Source: Stutzerimonas stutzeri RCH2
Lineage (GTDB): Bacteria; Pseudomonadota; Gammaproteobacteria; Pseudomonadales; Pseudomonadaceae
Length of the DNA stretch: 64,000 nt
NCBI RefSeq assembly: GCF_000327065.1
Contig: NC_019936.1
Coordinates: 1,426,001 to 1,490,000 of the forward strand
Reading direction: 5' to 3'
Shown: positions 11,281 through 20,569 of the stretch, one piece after another
How positions within the stretch are numbered: the stretch's first letter is position 1
Layout: each line of letters begins with the position of its first letter
Notes under the pieces: model-generated
What the model saw: only the letters and a program-made list of their open reading frames with translations
What the model was told of the DNA's origin: nothing
Database searches by the model: none
Position numbers and translations under genes: made by a program

Positions 11281-12969
11281 ATGCAGCCTGAATTCTGGAA
11301 TGACAAACGCCCTGCCGGCGTGCCCAACGACATCGATATGGGGGTTTATCGCTCGGTCGTCGAAGTGTTCGAGCGCGCCTGCAAGACCCATGCGGACCGC
11401 CCTGCATTCAGCAATATGGGTGTCACCCTCAGCTACTCCGATCTGGAGCGCCACTCCGCCGCTTTTACCGCCTGGTTGCAGCACCATACCGATCTGCAGC
11501 CTGGCGACCGCATCGCCATTCAGATGCCCAACCTTTTGCAGTATCCCATCGCGGTATTCGGTGCTCTGCGCGCCGGTCTTATCGTGGTCAATACCAACCC
11601 GCTTTACACCTCGCGGGAGATGCGCCACCAGTTCCAGGATTCCGGTGCGCGGGCGCTGGTGTACCTCAATACCTTCGGCCATAACGTGCAGGAGGTGCTG
11701 CCCGATACGGCCATCGAACACCTGATTGAAGTGCGCATCGGCGACATGCTGCCGCCGCTCAAGGGCGTGCTGGTCAACGCGGCGGTCAAGCACCTGAAGA
11801 AGATGGTGCCGGATTACAGCCTGCCGCAAGCCATTTCCTTCAAGGACGTGCTGCGTGACGGGGCCCGCCACAACCACAAACCGGCGCCGCTGGAGCTCGA
11901 TCACGTCGCCGTGCTGCAGTACACCGGCGGCACGACCGGCGTGGCCAAGGGCGCCATGCTGACCCATGGCAACCTGGTGGCGAACATGCAGCAGGTGCGA
12001 GCCAACATGCAGCAGCTGGACGAGCACGGCCACCCGATTATCCGTGAAGGCCAGGAAGTGATGATCGCGCCGCTGCCGCTCTACCATATCTATGCATTCA
12101 CGGTGAATTGCATGTGCATGGTGGTCACTGGCAACCACAACGTGCTGATCACCAATCCGCGGGATATCAACGGCTTCGTCAAGGAGCTGCAGCGCTGGCA
12201 GTTTTCCGCTTTCCTCGGGCTCAACACGCTGTTCGTCGCGCTGATGGCTCACCCGCAGTTCAAAAAGATCGACTTCTCCCGTCTCAAAGGCACCAATTCG
12301 GGTGGTACCGCTTTGGTGTCGGCAGTCGCCGAGCGCTGGAAGAGCATGACCGGCTGCACGGTTGTCGAGGGCTACGGCCTGACCGAGACGTCGCCGGTGG
12401 TCTGCGCGAACCCGCACGGCGAGCACTCGCGCCTCGGCACCGTCGGGCTGCCGGTGCCCGGCACCACGGTCAAGGTCATCGATGACGAAGGCAACGCCTT
12501 GCCGCTCGGCGAGCGCGGCGAGCTGTGCGTCAAGGGCCCGCAGGTGATGAAGGGCTACTGGCAGCGCCCCGACGCCACGGCCGAAGTGCTGGACGAGGAG
12601 GGCTGGCTGAAGACTGGCGACATCGCGGTGATCGACGAGGACGGTTTCGTCAGCATCGTCGATCGCAAGAAGGATCTGATCATCGTTTCTGGCTTCAACG
12701 TCTACCCCAACGAGATCGAGGACGTGGTGATGGCCCATCCGAAGGTAGCGGCATGCGCTGCCATTGGCGTGGCGGACGAGAAGTCCGGCGAGGCGGTCAA
12801 ACTGTTCGTCGTACCGAGCGATCCGACGCTTGATCAGGACGAGCTTCATGCCTACTGCCGGGAGAATTTCACCGGCTACAAGATGCCGCGGCACTACGTA
12901 TTCCGCGATGCACTGCCGATGACGCCAGTAGGCAAGATATTGCGGCGTGAACTGCGCGATATCGCCTGA
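11281..12969 (+). CDS. fadD2: Long-chain acyl-CoA synthetase, FadD2 type
   Basis: A 562-residue AMP-forming acyl-CoA ligase that activates fatty acids to acyl-CoA through an acyl-adenylate. The P-loop-like motif YTGGTTGVAKGAML is near residue 217, the aromatic/adenine motif EGYGLTETSP near 364, and the hinge/A8 region DRKKDLIIVSGFNVYPNEIE near 462. The C-terminal catalytic Lys motif PVGKILRREL is intact. The ATG at 11281 follows AGAGG. It is the first of two tandem paralogues, and a hairpin at 13006-13037 suggests that the two are transcribed largely separately, as with the P. aeruginosa fadD1/fadD2 pair. Confidence 0.92.
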   Translation: MQPEFWNDKRPAGVPNDIDMGVYRSVVEVFERACKTHADRPAFSNMGVTLSYSDLERHSAAFTAWLQHHTDLQPGDRIAIQMPNLLQYPIAVFGALRAGLIVVNTNPLYTSREMRHQFQDSGARALVYLNTFGHNVQEVLPDTAIEHLIEVRIGDMLPPLKGVLVNAAVKHLKKMVPDYSLPQAISFKDVLRDGARHNHKPAPLELDHVAVLQYTGGTTGVAKGAMLTHGNLVANMQQVRANMQQLDEHGHPIIREGQEVMIAPLPLYHIYAFTVNCMCMVVTGNHNVLITNPRDINGFVKELQRWQFSAFLGLNTLFVALMAHPQFKKIDFSRLKGTNSGGTALVSAVAERWKSMTGCTVVEGYGLTETSPVVCANPHGEHSRLGTVGLPVPGTTVKVIDDEGNALPLGERGELCVKGPQVMKGYWQRPDATAEVLDEEGWLKTGDIAVIDEDGFVSIVDRKKDLIIVSGFNVYPNEIEDVVMAHPKVAACAAIGVADEKSGEAVKLFVVPSDPTLDQDELHAYCRENFTGYKMPRHYVFRDALPMTPVGKILRRELRDIA

Positions 12970-13005
12970 CGACTCTGCCTGAAGGTGGTTTCAGGGAAAC
13001 CCACG

Positions 13006-13040
13006 AAAGTGACCGGGATATTTGTTTCGGTCACTTTATG
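13006..13040 (+). terminator. Terminator between fadD2 and fadD1
   Basis: A perfect 10-bp stem AAAGTGACCG/CGGTCACTTT encloses a 12-base loop and lies 36 bp after the fadD2 stop. A second small hairpin CCTGAA/TTCAGG precedes it at 12979-12996. Confidence 0.7.
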
Positions 13041-13193
13041 TCGAATAGACCCGTCTCGGGCTCTATTCGCTCCAATGCAAAGCTGCTAACCTCGGGAACG
13101 CTTTTTGCCCGATACGCGGTACAAAAGTTAACAAATCACAACAAAACAGCTGCCATCGCGCAGTGATAAAGCTGTTGCTTAGGAGTGGGGTTC

Positions 13194-14885
13194 ATGACCG
13201 ATAACTTCTGGAAGGATAAATATCCTGTTGGGGTCTCCAGCGAGATCAACCCTGACGAATACCAGAACATCCAGGCTGTGCTTAAACAGTCATGCGAGCG
13301 CTTCGCGGACAAGCCGGCGTTCAGCAATCTCGGCAAGACCCTGACCTACGGTGAGCTGTACAAGCTCTCTGGTGACTTCGCCGCCTACCTGCAGCAGAAC
13401 ACCGATCTTCAGCCCGGCGACCGCATCGCCGTGCAGCTGCCCAACCTGATTCAGTACCCCATCGTCGTGTTCGGCGCCATGCGTGCCGGCCTCATCGTGG
13501 TCAACACCAACCCGCTGTACACCGCGCGGGAGATGGAACACCAGTTCAACGACGCTGGCGCCAAGGCGCTGGTATGCCTGGCCAACATGGCGCATCTGGC
13601 CGAGGAAGTATTGCCCAAGACCGGCATCAAGCACGTGGTCATCACCGAAGTCGCCGACATGCTGCCGCCGCTCAAGCGCATGCTGGTCAACGCGGTGGTC
13701 AAGCACGTGAAGAAGATGGTGCCGGCCTACAGCCTGCCGAAAGCCGTCAAGCTCAACGATGCGCTGGCGCTGGGCCGTGGCAAGCCTGTGCGCGAGGCGT
13801 TGCCGAAGAGCGATGACGTGGCCGTGCTGCAATACACCGGCGGCACCACCGGCGTGGCCAAGGGCGCCATGCTGACCCACCGCAACATCGTCGCCAACAT
13901 GCTGCAGTGCAAGGCGCTGATGGGCTCGAACCTCAATGACGGCAGCGAAGTATTGATCGCGCCATTGCCGCTCTATCACATCTACGCCTTCACCTTTCAC
14001 TGCATGGCGATGATGCTCAGCGGCAACCACAACATCCTGATCTCAAACCCGCGCGACCTGCCGGCGATGATCAAGGATCTCGGCAAGTACCGCTTCAGCG
14101 GCTTCGTTGGCCTCAATACCCTGTTCGTTGCACTGTGCAACAGCGAAGACTTCCGCAAGCTCGATTTCTCCGCGCTCAAGGTCACCCTGTCTGGCGGCAT
14201 GGCGCTGCAGCTGGCCACGGCCGAACGCTGGAAGCAGGTCACTGGTTGCCCGATCTGCGAAGGCTACGGCCTGACCGAAACCAGCCCGGTGGCCTCGGTC
14301 AATCCCATCGAGCACATTCAGCTCGGCTCCATCGGCATCCCGGTTCCCTCTACACAGTTCAAGGTCATCAACGATGACGGCCAGGACCTGGCGCAGGGCG
14401 AGATCGGCGAGCTGTGCATCAAGGGTCCCCAGGTGATGAAGGGCTACTGGCAGCGGCCGGAGGCCACCGACGAAGTAATCGATGCGCAGGGCTGGTTCAA
14501 GACGGGCGACATCGGCGTCATCCAGGAAGATGGCTACATCCGCATCGTTGACCGCAAGAAGGACATGATTCTGGTGTCCGGCTTCAACGTGTATCCCAAC
14601 GAGCTGGAAGACGTGCTCGCCAGCCTGCCGGGCGTGCTGCAGAGCGCTGCCATCGGCGTGCCGGACGAGAAGTCGGGCGAGGCGATCAAGCTGTTCGTGG
14701 TGGTCAAGCCGGGCGAGAGCCTGACCAAGGAGCAGGTCATGCAGCACATGCATGACAACCTGACCGGTTACAAGCGGCCGAAAGCCGTGGAATTCCGCGA
14801 CAGCCTGCCGACCACCAATGTCGGCAAGATCCTGCGTCGCGAGCTGCGCGACGAGGAACTGCGCAAGCTGGGGCATAAGAAGTAA
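13194..14885 (+). CDS. fadD1: Long-chain acyl-CoA synthetase, FadD1 type
   Basis: A 563-residue paralogue of the preceding ligase with the same motifs: YTGGTTGVAKGAML, EGYGLTETSP, DRKKDMILVSGFNVYPNELE and NVGKILRREL. The ATG at 13194 follows AGGAG at 13181-13185 with ideal spacing; an in-frame GTG at 13185 lies within the ribosome site and is unlikely. The two proteins differ throughout, so this is an old duplication kept in tandem, as in P. aeruginosa. It probably activates long-chain fatty acids, with substrate preference split between the copies. A strong terminator follows. Confidence 0.93.
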   Translation: MTDNFWKDKYPVGVSSEINPDEYQNIQAVLKQSCERFADKPAFSNLGKTLTYGELYKLSGDFAAYLQQNTDLQPGDRIAVQLPNLIQYPIVVFGAMRAGLIVVNTNPLYTAREMEHQFNDAGAKALVCLANMAHLAEEVLPKTGIKHVVITEVADMLPPLKRMLVNAVVKHVKKMVPAYSLPKAVKLNDALALGRGKPVREALPKSDDVAVLQYTGGTTGVAKGAMLTHRNIVANMLQCKALMGSNLNDGSEVLIAPLPLYHIYAFTFHCMAMMLSGNHNILISNPRDLPAMIKDLGKYRFSGFVGLNTLFVALCNSEDFRKLDFSALKVTLSGGMALQLATAERWKQVTGCPICEGYGLTETSPVASVNPIEHIQLGSIGIPVPSTQFKVINDDGQDLAQGEIGELCIKGPQVMKGYWQRPEATDEVIDAQGWFKTGDIGVIQEDGYIRIVDRKKDMILVSGFNVYPNELEDVLASLPGVLQSAAIGVPDEKSGEAIKLFVVVKPGESLTKEQVMQHMHDNLTGYKRPKAVEFRDSLPTTNVGKILRRELRDEELRKLGHKK

Positions 14886-14904
14886 GCACCGCAACGCAAA
14901 AAAT

Positions 14905-14928
14905 AACCCCGCCTCGGCGGGGTTTTTT
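14905..14928 (+). terminator. Rho-independent terminator of fadD1
   Basis: A 9-bp stem AACCCCGCC/GGCGGGGTT with a TC loop runs into six T residues, 20 bp after the fadD1 stop. Confidence 0.93.
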
Positions 14929-15057
14929 ATTTATGCGAACGGCGTTCATCGGCAGCGTCGGCAATTCCCTTAATTGGCATTTGGTCGCGTTCTCCTGGTT
15001 CTGTAGTCGGTGGCACAATGGCACTACTTAACCATGTTTTTTTTGGGGATTTACCAG

Positions 15058-16743
15058 ATGTTGTCGTCCTTACGCCTGCGGGCGAAGCTGCTTTTGCTTG
15101 CGCTTGGCCCGATTCTGCTGCTTGCGGTAGTGCTCAGTGGAGTTTCGGTAGTACAGCTAAAGGATCTGGCTGACCAGCAGGAGGCACAGACCCGGGCGAG
15201 CCTGATCCGTGATCGCCGTGCCGAACTCAAGCACTACGTCGAACTGGCAAAGAACGCCATCGGGCCGATCTATGAACGCTCCGCCGAAGGTGACATGCAG
15301 GCACGAAGCCAGGCGGTGGCCATCTTCGAGCGCCTGAGCTATGGCAGTGAAGGCTATTTCTGGGGCTATGACGGCCAGTCGCGGCGGGTGTTTCAGGGTG
15401 CCACGCGTGAGCGCATTGGCGAGAGCTTTGCTGATTACCGCGACCCGAATGGCGTCTTTGCCATTCGCGAGCTGGTCAAGGCGGGACAGGATTCGAGCCA
15501 CTATGTCGACTACAGCTTTGCCGTTCCCGGCAGCAATGCGCTGGTGCCCAAGGTCGGCTACGCGGAATACCTGCCGAAGTGGAACCTGGTATTCGGCACT
15601 TCGCTGAATCTGGATGACGTGGAGCGCGACGTTGTCGAAGCTCGCGCTGTCTTCCAGGCGCGCATCGACAGCCTCACGCTGATCATGCTTGGCTCGGCAT
15701 TGCTGCTGCTGATTCTGATGGCTGGCCTCGCGGTCCTGATGAGCAACGCCATCCTGCGCCCACTGCTGCAGATCAAGCAGAACCTTGACGACATGGCCCA
15801 GGGTGACGGTGACCTGACTCATCGGCTACCGATCACCAGCCGCGATGAGCTAGGCGAACTGTCGACCTCCTTCAATCGCTTCGTCGAGAAGATTCACGCT
15901 CTCGTGCGTCAGGTCGCCGGCACCACCACCCAGCTCAGCGGTCTGGTCGGCGCGGTAGCCAGTCAGGCGCAGCGCTCCGAGCAGGCGATGGCCGATCAGC
16001 GCAGCGAGACCGATCAGGTCGCCACGGCCATCAACGAGATGTCCGCCGCGGCGCATGAAGTGGCAATGAGCGCGCAGCGTGCCGCCGAGGCGGCACGGGA
16101 GACCGATCAGCAGGGCGTTGCCGCCAAGCAGGTGGTTGATCAGAGCATCCGTCAGATCCATGAACTGGTTGGCGAGCTGCGCGGCAGTGGCGAGTCGCTG
16201 GAAGGCTTGCAGCAGGACGTGAAGGGCATCGTCGGCGTGCTCGATGTGATCCGCGCGATTGCCGAGCAGACCAATTTGCTTGCACTCAACGCGGCCATCG
16301 AGGCGGCGCGTGCCGGTGAGGCCGGCCGTGGTTTCGCCGTGGTTGCCGATGAAGTCCGTGCGCTGGCCAGTCGTACGCAGCAGAGCACCGGGGAGATCCA
16401 GGGCATGATCGATCGGCTGCAGAATGCGACTTCACACACCGTCGGTACCATGCTGCGCGCCGGAGAGAAGGGCGAAAGCACGCGGAATCACGCCAACCAG
16501 GCTGGCGAATCGCTGGATGCCATCTCCGCATTGATTGGCACGATCAACTCGATGAACGCGCAAATCGCCGCCGCCGCCGAGGAACAGACCGCAGTGGCTG
16601 AGGAGATCAACCGCAGCGTGCATCACATCGCCGATGCGGTGGATGGGGTGGCCAGCGATGCCGCGCAGGGTGCGCAGACGGCCCGGGAGCTCAATGGCCT
16701 GGCCGAGCAGCTGCAGCGTCTGGTTGGCCAGTTCCGAATCTGA
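15058..16743 (+). CDS. Methyl-accepting chemotaxis protein with single-Cache domain (copy A)
   Basis: A 561-residue receptor. TM1 spans about residues 8-30. A periplasmic domain of about 170 residues has the sCache_2 hallmarks GYFWGYD and [12 protein letters not shown]2 lies near 208-230, then a HAMP domain, then the cytoplasmic hairpin with tip [27 protein letters not shown] split by the usual turn residues. It ends QFRI with no CheR-binding pentapeptide. sCache_2 receptors usually bind small organic acids; the ligand here is unknown. The ATG at 15058 is chosen because the tandem copy starts identically ([16 protein letters not shown]) and TGGGGAT lies 8 bp upstream; ATGs at 15010 and 15034 would only lengthen the tail. 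Its 3' half is nearly identical in DNA to copy B. Confidence 0.93.
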   Translation: MLSSLRLRAKLLLLALGPILLLAVVLSGVSVVQLKDLADQQEAQTRASLIRDRRAELKHYVELAKNAIGPIYERSAEGDMQARSQAVAIFERLSYGSEGYFWGYDGQSRRVFQGATRERIGESFADYRDPNGVFAIRELVKAGQDSSHYVDYSFAVPGSNALVPKVGYAEYLPKWNLVFGTSLNLDDVERDVVEARAVFQARIDSLTLIMLGSALLLLILMAGLAVLMSNAILRPLLQIKQNLDDMAQGDGDLTHRLPITSRDELGELSTSFNRFVEKIHALVRQVAGTTTQLSGLVGAVASQAQRSEQAMADQRSETDQVATAINEMSAAAHEVAMSAQRAAEAARETDQQGVAAKQVVDQSIRQIHELVGELRGSGESLEGLQQDVKGIVGVLDVIRAIAEQTNLLALNAAIEAARAGEAGRGFAVVADEVRALASRTQQSTGEIQGMIDRLQNATSHTVGTMLRAGEKGESTRNHANQAGESLDAISALIGTINSMNAQIAAAAEEQTAVAEEINRSVHHIADAVDGVASDAAQGAQTARELNGLAEQLQRLVGQFRI

Positions 16744-16765
16744 TAACCGCTCTAGCCAGCGGCTT

Positions 16766-16794
16766 AGCGAAACCCTGCCTGGCAGGGTTTCGCT
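16766..16794 (+). terminator. Terminator-like hairpin between the twin receptors
   Basis: A perfect 13-bp stem AGCGAAACCCTGC/GCAGGGTTTCGCT with a 3-base loop is followed by GCTTTC. It probably ends the copy A transcript before the FliA promoter of copy B. Confidence 0.75.
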
Positions 16795-16804
16795 GCTTTC
16801 GAGG

Positions 16805-16831
16805 TAAAGAAAAGATCACCGAGGTCGACAA
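16805..16831 (+). promoter_or_regulatory. FliA (sigma-28) promoter for receptor copy B
   Basis: TAAAGAAA-N11-GTCGACAA compares with the consensus TAAAGTTT-N11-GCCGATAA. The spacing is exact, and mismatches fall in less constrained positions. It lies 88 bp before the start of copy B. Confidence 0.65.
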
Positions 16832-16918
16832 CGAAAGAGTACTGCGGTCATGGCGTTTAAGTGGCGCCTGTTTTCTGTCGCATTTATTCCGCTCAACGTA
16901 CCTACGGGATCGAACCAT

Positions 16919-18604
16919 ATGCTTTCCAATCTTCGTCTACGAATGAAGTTGCTGCTGCTCGCGCTGGGCCCGATTCTGCTGCTTGCGATCCTGCTCAGCG
17001 GGATTGCGGTGTATGAGTTGCAGAGCCTTGCCGAACAGCAGGAAGCGCACACCCGTGACAGCCTCATCCAGGACCGCCGCGCCGAACTCAAGCATTACGT
17101 CGAGCTGGCGCGCAATGCCATCGGCCCGATCTACGAGCGCTCCGCCGAGGGCGACATGCAGGCCCGTGATCAGGCCGTGGCCATTCTCGAACGGCTTTCT
17201 TACGGCAAGGACGGCTATTTCTGGGGTTACGACACCCAGGCCGTACGCATTCTGCAAGGCAATACCAAGGACAAGATCGGCCAAAGCTTCTATGACTACC
17301 GCGATCCCAACGGCGTCTACGCCATCCGTGAGCTGGTGCGGGCGGGGCAGGACGGTAGCCGCTATGTCGATTACAGCTTCGTGCTGGGCAACAGCAGCGA
17401 GCTGGTGCCGAAGGTGGGGTATGCCGAGTTCCTGCCGAAGTGGAAGATGGTCTTCGGTACCTCGTTGAACCTCGACGGTGTCGAGCGCGACGTGCAGGCC
17501 GCGCGGGCAGAATTTCAGAAGCGCATCGACGGCCTGGTGACCATCATGCTCGTGTCGGCATTCGCGCTGCTGGTGCTGATGGCACTGTTGGCCATTTTCA
17601 TGAGCAACGCACTTTTGAGCCCGCTGCTGCTGATCAAGCGCAACCTGGACGATATGGCTCAGGGCGACGGCGACCTGACCCAGCGCCTGCCGATCACCAG
17701 CCAGGACGAGCTGGGTGAGCTGGCGATGTCGTTCAATCGTTTCGTCGAGAAGATCCATTCGCTGGTACAGCAGGTCGCCGGCACCACCACCCAGCTCAGC
17801 GGTCTGGTCGGCGCGGTAGCCAGTCAGGCACAGCGCTCCGAGCAGGCGATGGCCGATCAGCGCAGCGAGACCGATCAGGTCGCCACGGCCATCAACGAGA
17901 TGTCCGCCGCGGCGCATGAAGTGGCAATGAGCGCCCAGCGTGCCGCCGAAGCGGCGCGGGAGACCGATCAGCAGGGCGTTGCAGCCAAGCAGGTGGTGGA
18001 TCAGAGCATCCGTCAGATCCATGAACTGGTTGGCGAGCTGCGTGGCAGTGGCGAGTCGCTGGAAGGCTTGCAGCAGGACGTGAAGGGCATCGTCGGCGTG
18101 CTCGATGTGATCCGCGCGATTGCCGAGCAGACCAATCTGCTCGCACTCAACGCGGCCATCGAGGCGGCACGTGCCGGTGAGGCCGGCCGTGGTTTCGCCG
18201 TGGTTGCCGATGAGGTCCGTGCCCTGGCCAGTCGCACGCAGCAGAGCACCGGGGAGATCCAGGGCATGATCGACCGCCTGCAGAGCGCGACCTCGAACAC
18301 TGTCTCCACCATGTTGCGCGCCGGCGAGAAAGGCGAGAGCACCCGTGATCAGGCCAACCAGGCGGGTGAGTCGCTGGATGCGATCTCTGCATTGATCGGC
18401 ACGATCAACTCGATGAACGCGCAGATCGCTGCCGCCGCCGAGGAGCAGACCGCGGTGGCCGAGGAGATCAACCGCAGCGTGCATCACATCGCCGATGCGG
18501 TGGATGGGGTGGCCAGCGATGCCGCGCAGGGTGCGCAGACATCGCGCGAGCTCAATGGGCTAGCCGAGCGCTTGCAGAAGCTGGTGGGTCAGTTCCGCAT
18601 CTGA
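16919..18604 (+). CDS. Methyl-accepting chemotaxis protein with single-Cache domain (copy B)
   Basis: A 561-residue tandem partner of copy A, identical in length and domain order: TM1, sCache_2 with GYFWGYD and [12 protein letters not shown]2, HAMP and signalling hairpin, ending QFRI. The periplasmic halves differ at many positions, suggesting different ligands or affinities. From about residue 280 onward the proteins are nearly the same, and the DNA shows only scattered silent changes. The ATG at 16919 matches the conserved MLSNLRLR start; the in-frame ATG at 16850 lies only 18 bp after the FliA -10 element. A dedicated FliA promoter precedes it, so expression should follow flagellar late genes. 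Confidence 0.93.
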   Translation: MLSNLRLRMKLLLLALGPILLLAILLSGIAVYELQSLAEQQEAHTRDSLIQDRRAELKHYVELARNAIGPIYERSAEGDMQARDQAVAILERLSYGKDGYFWGYDTQAVRILQGNTKDKIGQSFYDYRDPNGVYAIRELVRAGQDGSRYVDYSFVLGNSSELVPKVGYAEFLPKWKMVFGTSLNLDGVERDVQAARAEFQKRIDGLVTIMLVSAFALLVLMALLAIFMSNALLSPLLLIKRNLDDMAQGDGDLTQRLPITSQDELGELAMSFNRFVEKIHSLVQQVAGTTTQLSGLVGAVASQAQRSEQAMADQRSETDQVATAINEMSAAAHEVAMSAQRAAEAARETDQQGVAAKQVVDQSIRQIHELVGELRGSGESLEGLQQDVKGIVGVLDVIRAIAEQTNLLALNAAIEAARAGEAGRGFAVVADEVRALASRTQQSTGEIQGMIDRLQSATSNTVSTMLRAGEKGESTRDQANQAGESLDAISALIGTINSMNAQIAAAAEEQTAVAEEINRSVHHIADAVDGVASDAAQGAQTSRELNGLAERLQKLVGQFRI

Positions 18605-18612
18605 TGCAGCTG

Positions 18613-18637
18613 GGCGGCAGGTGCAATGCCTGCCGCC
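18613..18637 (+). terminator. Hairpin after receptor copy B
   Basis: An 8-bp stem GGCGGCAG/CTGCCGCC with a 9-base loop begins 8 bp after the stop. There is no T-run. Confidence 0.5.
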
Positions 18638-18847
18638 AAGGCACGGAATTCCTTTCCGAACGCCGGTGATCTCCAGCGAAGTTCCCTCATCCCGATAAAC
18701 GGTGCTACCGGCGGGCGGCTGTCTCAGAACCGAGACGGCAACCGTTCGGTCTAGCTCCCTATGGCCGCGTCCGCTTAATGCTGTAGGGGACGATGGCGCA
18801 AGCCACAGGCGGCCTGCCCATCAATCCGTTGCAAGGATGAGTTACCC

Positions 18848-20452
18848 ATGCACAAGAAAAACAATGCTGTTCGGGTAGTTGCTTCTCTCGCATTACTTAC
18901 CGGCAGTGCCGCTTTCGCGGCGCCGCAGGTAGACACCGCTCAATTCAATGACTTCTGGTCGCCGGACAAGCCGAACGCCGCGCTTTGCCGTTCGCCACTG
19001 CTGGTCGGCACGCCGGTCGGTCTGCCGCGCTGCATGCAGGCGAGCAACGTCATGAAGCATCTGGAGGCGCTGCAGGATATCGCCACGATGAATGACGGCA
19101 ATCGTGCGTCCGGTCAGCCTGGCTATCAGGCCTCGATCGACTATGTCCGCAGCCGCCTGCAGCGGGCAGGCTATCGGGTCGAGGTACAGGCCTTTCCCTT
19201 CCTCGCCTTCTATCCGGTCAGCCCTGGCACGCTGAGCGCCGTGGCGCCACAGCCGGTGCAGTACGTTTGGGAAGAGGATTTCTCCTATGCCGATCAGACC
19301 GACCCTGGCAACGTCACCGCACCGGTGGTGCCGGTTGACCTGGCGCTCGGTGCCGGCAACACGTCTACCAGCGGTTGCGAACCGGAGGACTTCGCCGGGT
19401 TCCCGGCCGGTGCCATCGCGCTGATGCAGCGCGGCACCTGCCCGTTCGGGCAGAAGGCGACCAATGCCGCGGCGGCCGGTGCGGCGGGGGCAATCATCTT
19501 CAATCAGGGCGACACCGAGGACCGCAAGGGGCTGCTGGTCGCGACCTTGGGCGAGGACTATAGCGGCGGCATCCCGGTGATGTTCTCCACCTACGACAAC
19601 GGCGTGGCCTGGTCGCAGACCGCGGGCCTGCAGCTGAGCATGAACGTCGATGTGGTGCGCGAGCAGACCGAGACCTACAACCTGCTGGCCGAAACCCGCC
19701 GCGGCGATCCGAGCAACGTGATCATGGTCGGCGCGCACCTGGATTCGGTATTCGAGGGTGCCGGCATCAACGACAACGGTTCCGGCAGCGCCGCGCTGCT
19801 GGAAATGGCACTGCTGATGAGCAAGGCCCGGCCGGAGAACAAGGTGCGTTTCGCCTGGTGGGGCGCCGAGGAGTCCGGGCTGGTCGGCTCGACTTACTAC
19901 GTCACGCAATTGCCGGATGAGCAGAAGCGGCGCATCAAGGCCTACCTGAACGTCGATATGATCGGTTCGCCGAACTACGCCAACTTCATCTATGACGGCG
20001 ACGGCTCCGACTTCGGCCTGCAGGGTCCACCCGGCTCGGCCGCCATCGAACGCCTGTTGCGCACCTACTTCCAGCTGCGCAATGCGCCGTCTGAAGGCAC
20101 CGAGATCGACTTCCGCTCCGACTACGCGCAGTTCTTCGAAGACGGCATCGCCTTCGGCGGACTGTTCACCGGGGCCGAGGACATCAAGACCGAGGAGCAG
20201 GCGCAGCGTTATGGCGGCATCGCCGGGGAGTCGTTCGATCAGTGCTATCACACGCCGTGCGACAACCTGGGCAACATCTCCACCGAAGCCCTGGAGCTGC
20301 ATGGCGATGCGCTGGCCTTCGCCACCAGCTGGCTCTCGCTGTCGACCAAGATGATCGATGACGAGATCGCCGCAGCGGCCGAGCAGAGCATCGGCACCAT
20401 GCGCATCCAGCAAGTGCAGGAGAAGTCGCGCTGGGGTCACTGGATCCGTTGA
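18848..20452 (+). CDS. Secreted M28-family aminopeptidase (PaAP-like)
   Basis: A 534-residue zinc aminopeptidase resembling P. aeruginosa PaAP (PA2939). It has a Sec signal peptide (residues 1-24, cleavage near AFAA), a PA domain inserted around residues 150-280 (CEPEDFAGF, GAIALMQRGTCPFG), and the M28 metal site: H in GAHLDSV, the bridging D in GINDNGSGS, the catalytic/ligand EE in GAEESGLVG, D in NVDMIG, and H in the C-terminal CYHTPCD segment. It releases N-terminal residues, probably leucine, from extracellular peptides. The C-terminus has an acidic helical end that could be a processed propeptide, as in PaAP. The ATG follows AAGGATGAG. It is monocistronic, with a hairpin terminator after it. 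Confidence 0.92.
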   Translation: MHKKNNAVRVVASLALLTGSAAFAAPQVDTAQFNDFWSPDKPNAALCRSPLLVGTPVGLPRCMQASNVMKHLEALQDIATMNDGNRASGQPGYQASIDYVRSRLQRAGYRVEVQAFPFLAFYPVSPGTLSAVAPQPVQYVWEEDFSYADQTDPGNVTAPVVPVDLALGAGNTSTSGCEPEDFAGFPAGAIALMQRGTCPFGQKATNAAAAGAAGAIIFNQGDTEDRKGLLVATLGEDYSGGIPVMFSTYDNGVAWSQTAGLQLSMNVDVVREQTETYNLLAETRRGDPSNVIMVGAHLDSVFEGAGINDNGSGSAALLEMALLMSKARPENKVRFAWWGAEESGLVGSTYYVTQLPDEQKRRIKAYLNVDMIGSPNYANFIYDGDGSDFGLQGPPGSAAIERLLRTYFQLRNAPSEGTEIDFRSDYAQFFEDGIAFGGLFTGAEDIKTEEQAQRYGGIAGESFDQCYHTPCDNLGNISTEALELHGDALAFATSWLSLSTKMIDDEIAAAAEQSIGTMRIQQVQEKSRWGHWIR

Positions 20453-20463
20453 TCGCCTGAATA

Positions 20464-20490
20464 CCGCGCCGGCCAGCCGGCGCGGTTCCC
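20464..20490 (+). terminator. Terminator after the aminopeptidase gene
   Basis: A 9-bp stem CCGCGCCGG/CCGGCGCGG with a CCAG loop is followed by TTCCC, 11 bp after the stop. Confidence 0.7.
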
Positions 20491-20569
20491 TCCAAACACC
20501 CCTTTCCCTTCGGCCGGCCGTTCAAATCTGCGACAATCGCGCCCTTCTCGAATTGCCCCACGGCTGTCC

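Noticed and set aside
16937..18487. A 516-codon minus-strand frame opposite receptor copy B
   Set aside because: It repeats the antisense of the methyl-accepting domain and appears in a similar form opposite copy A. It is a shadow.
18640..18847. A possible riboswitch in the leader of the aminopeptidase gene
   Set aside because: A GTCTC/GAGAC stem and several GC-rich segments are present, but they do not fit the cores of c-di-GMP, cobalamin or glycine riboswitches as I know them.
18893..20440. A 515-codon minus-strand frame opposite the aminopeptidase
   Set aside because: The plus-strand frame has a signal peptide and a full M28 zinc site; the antisense frame has no recognisable fold.
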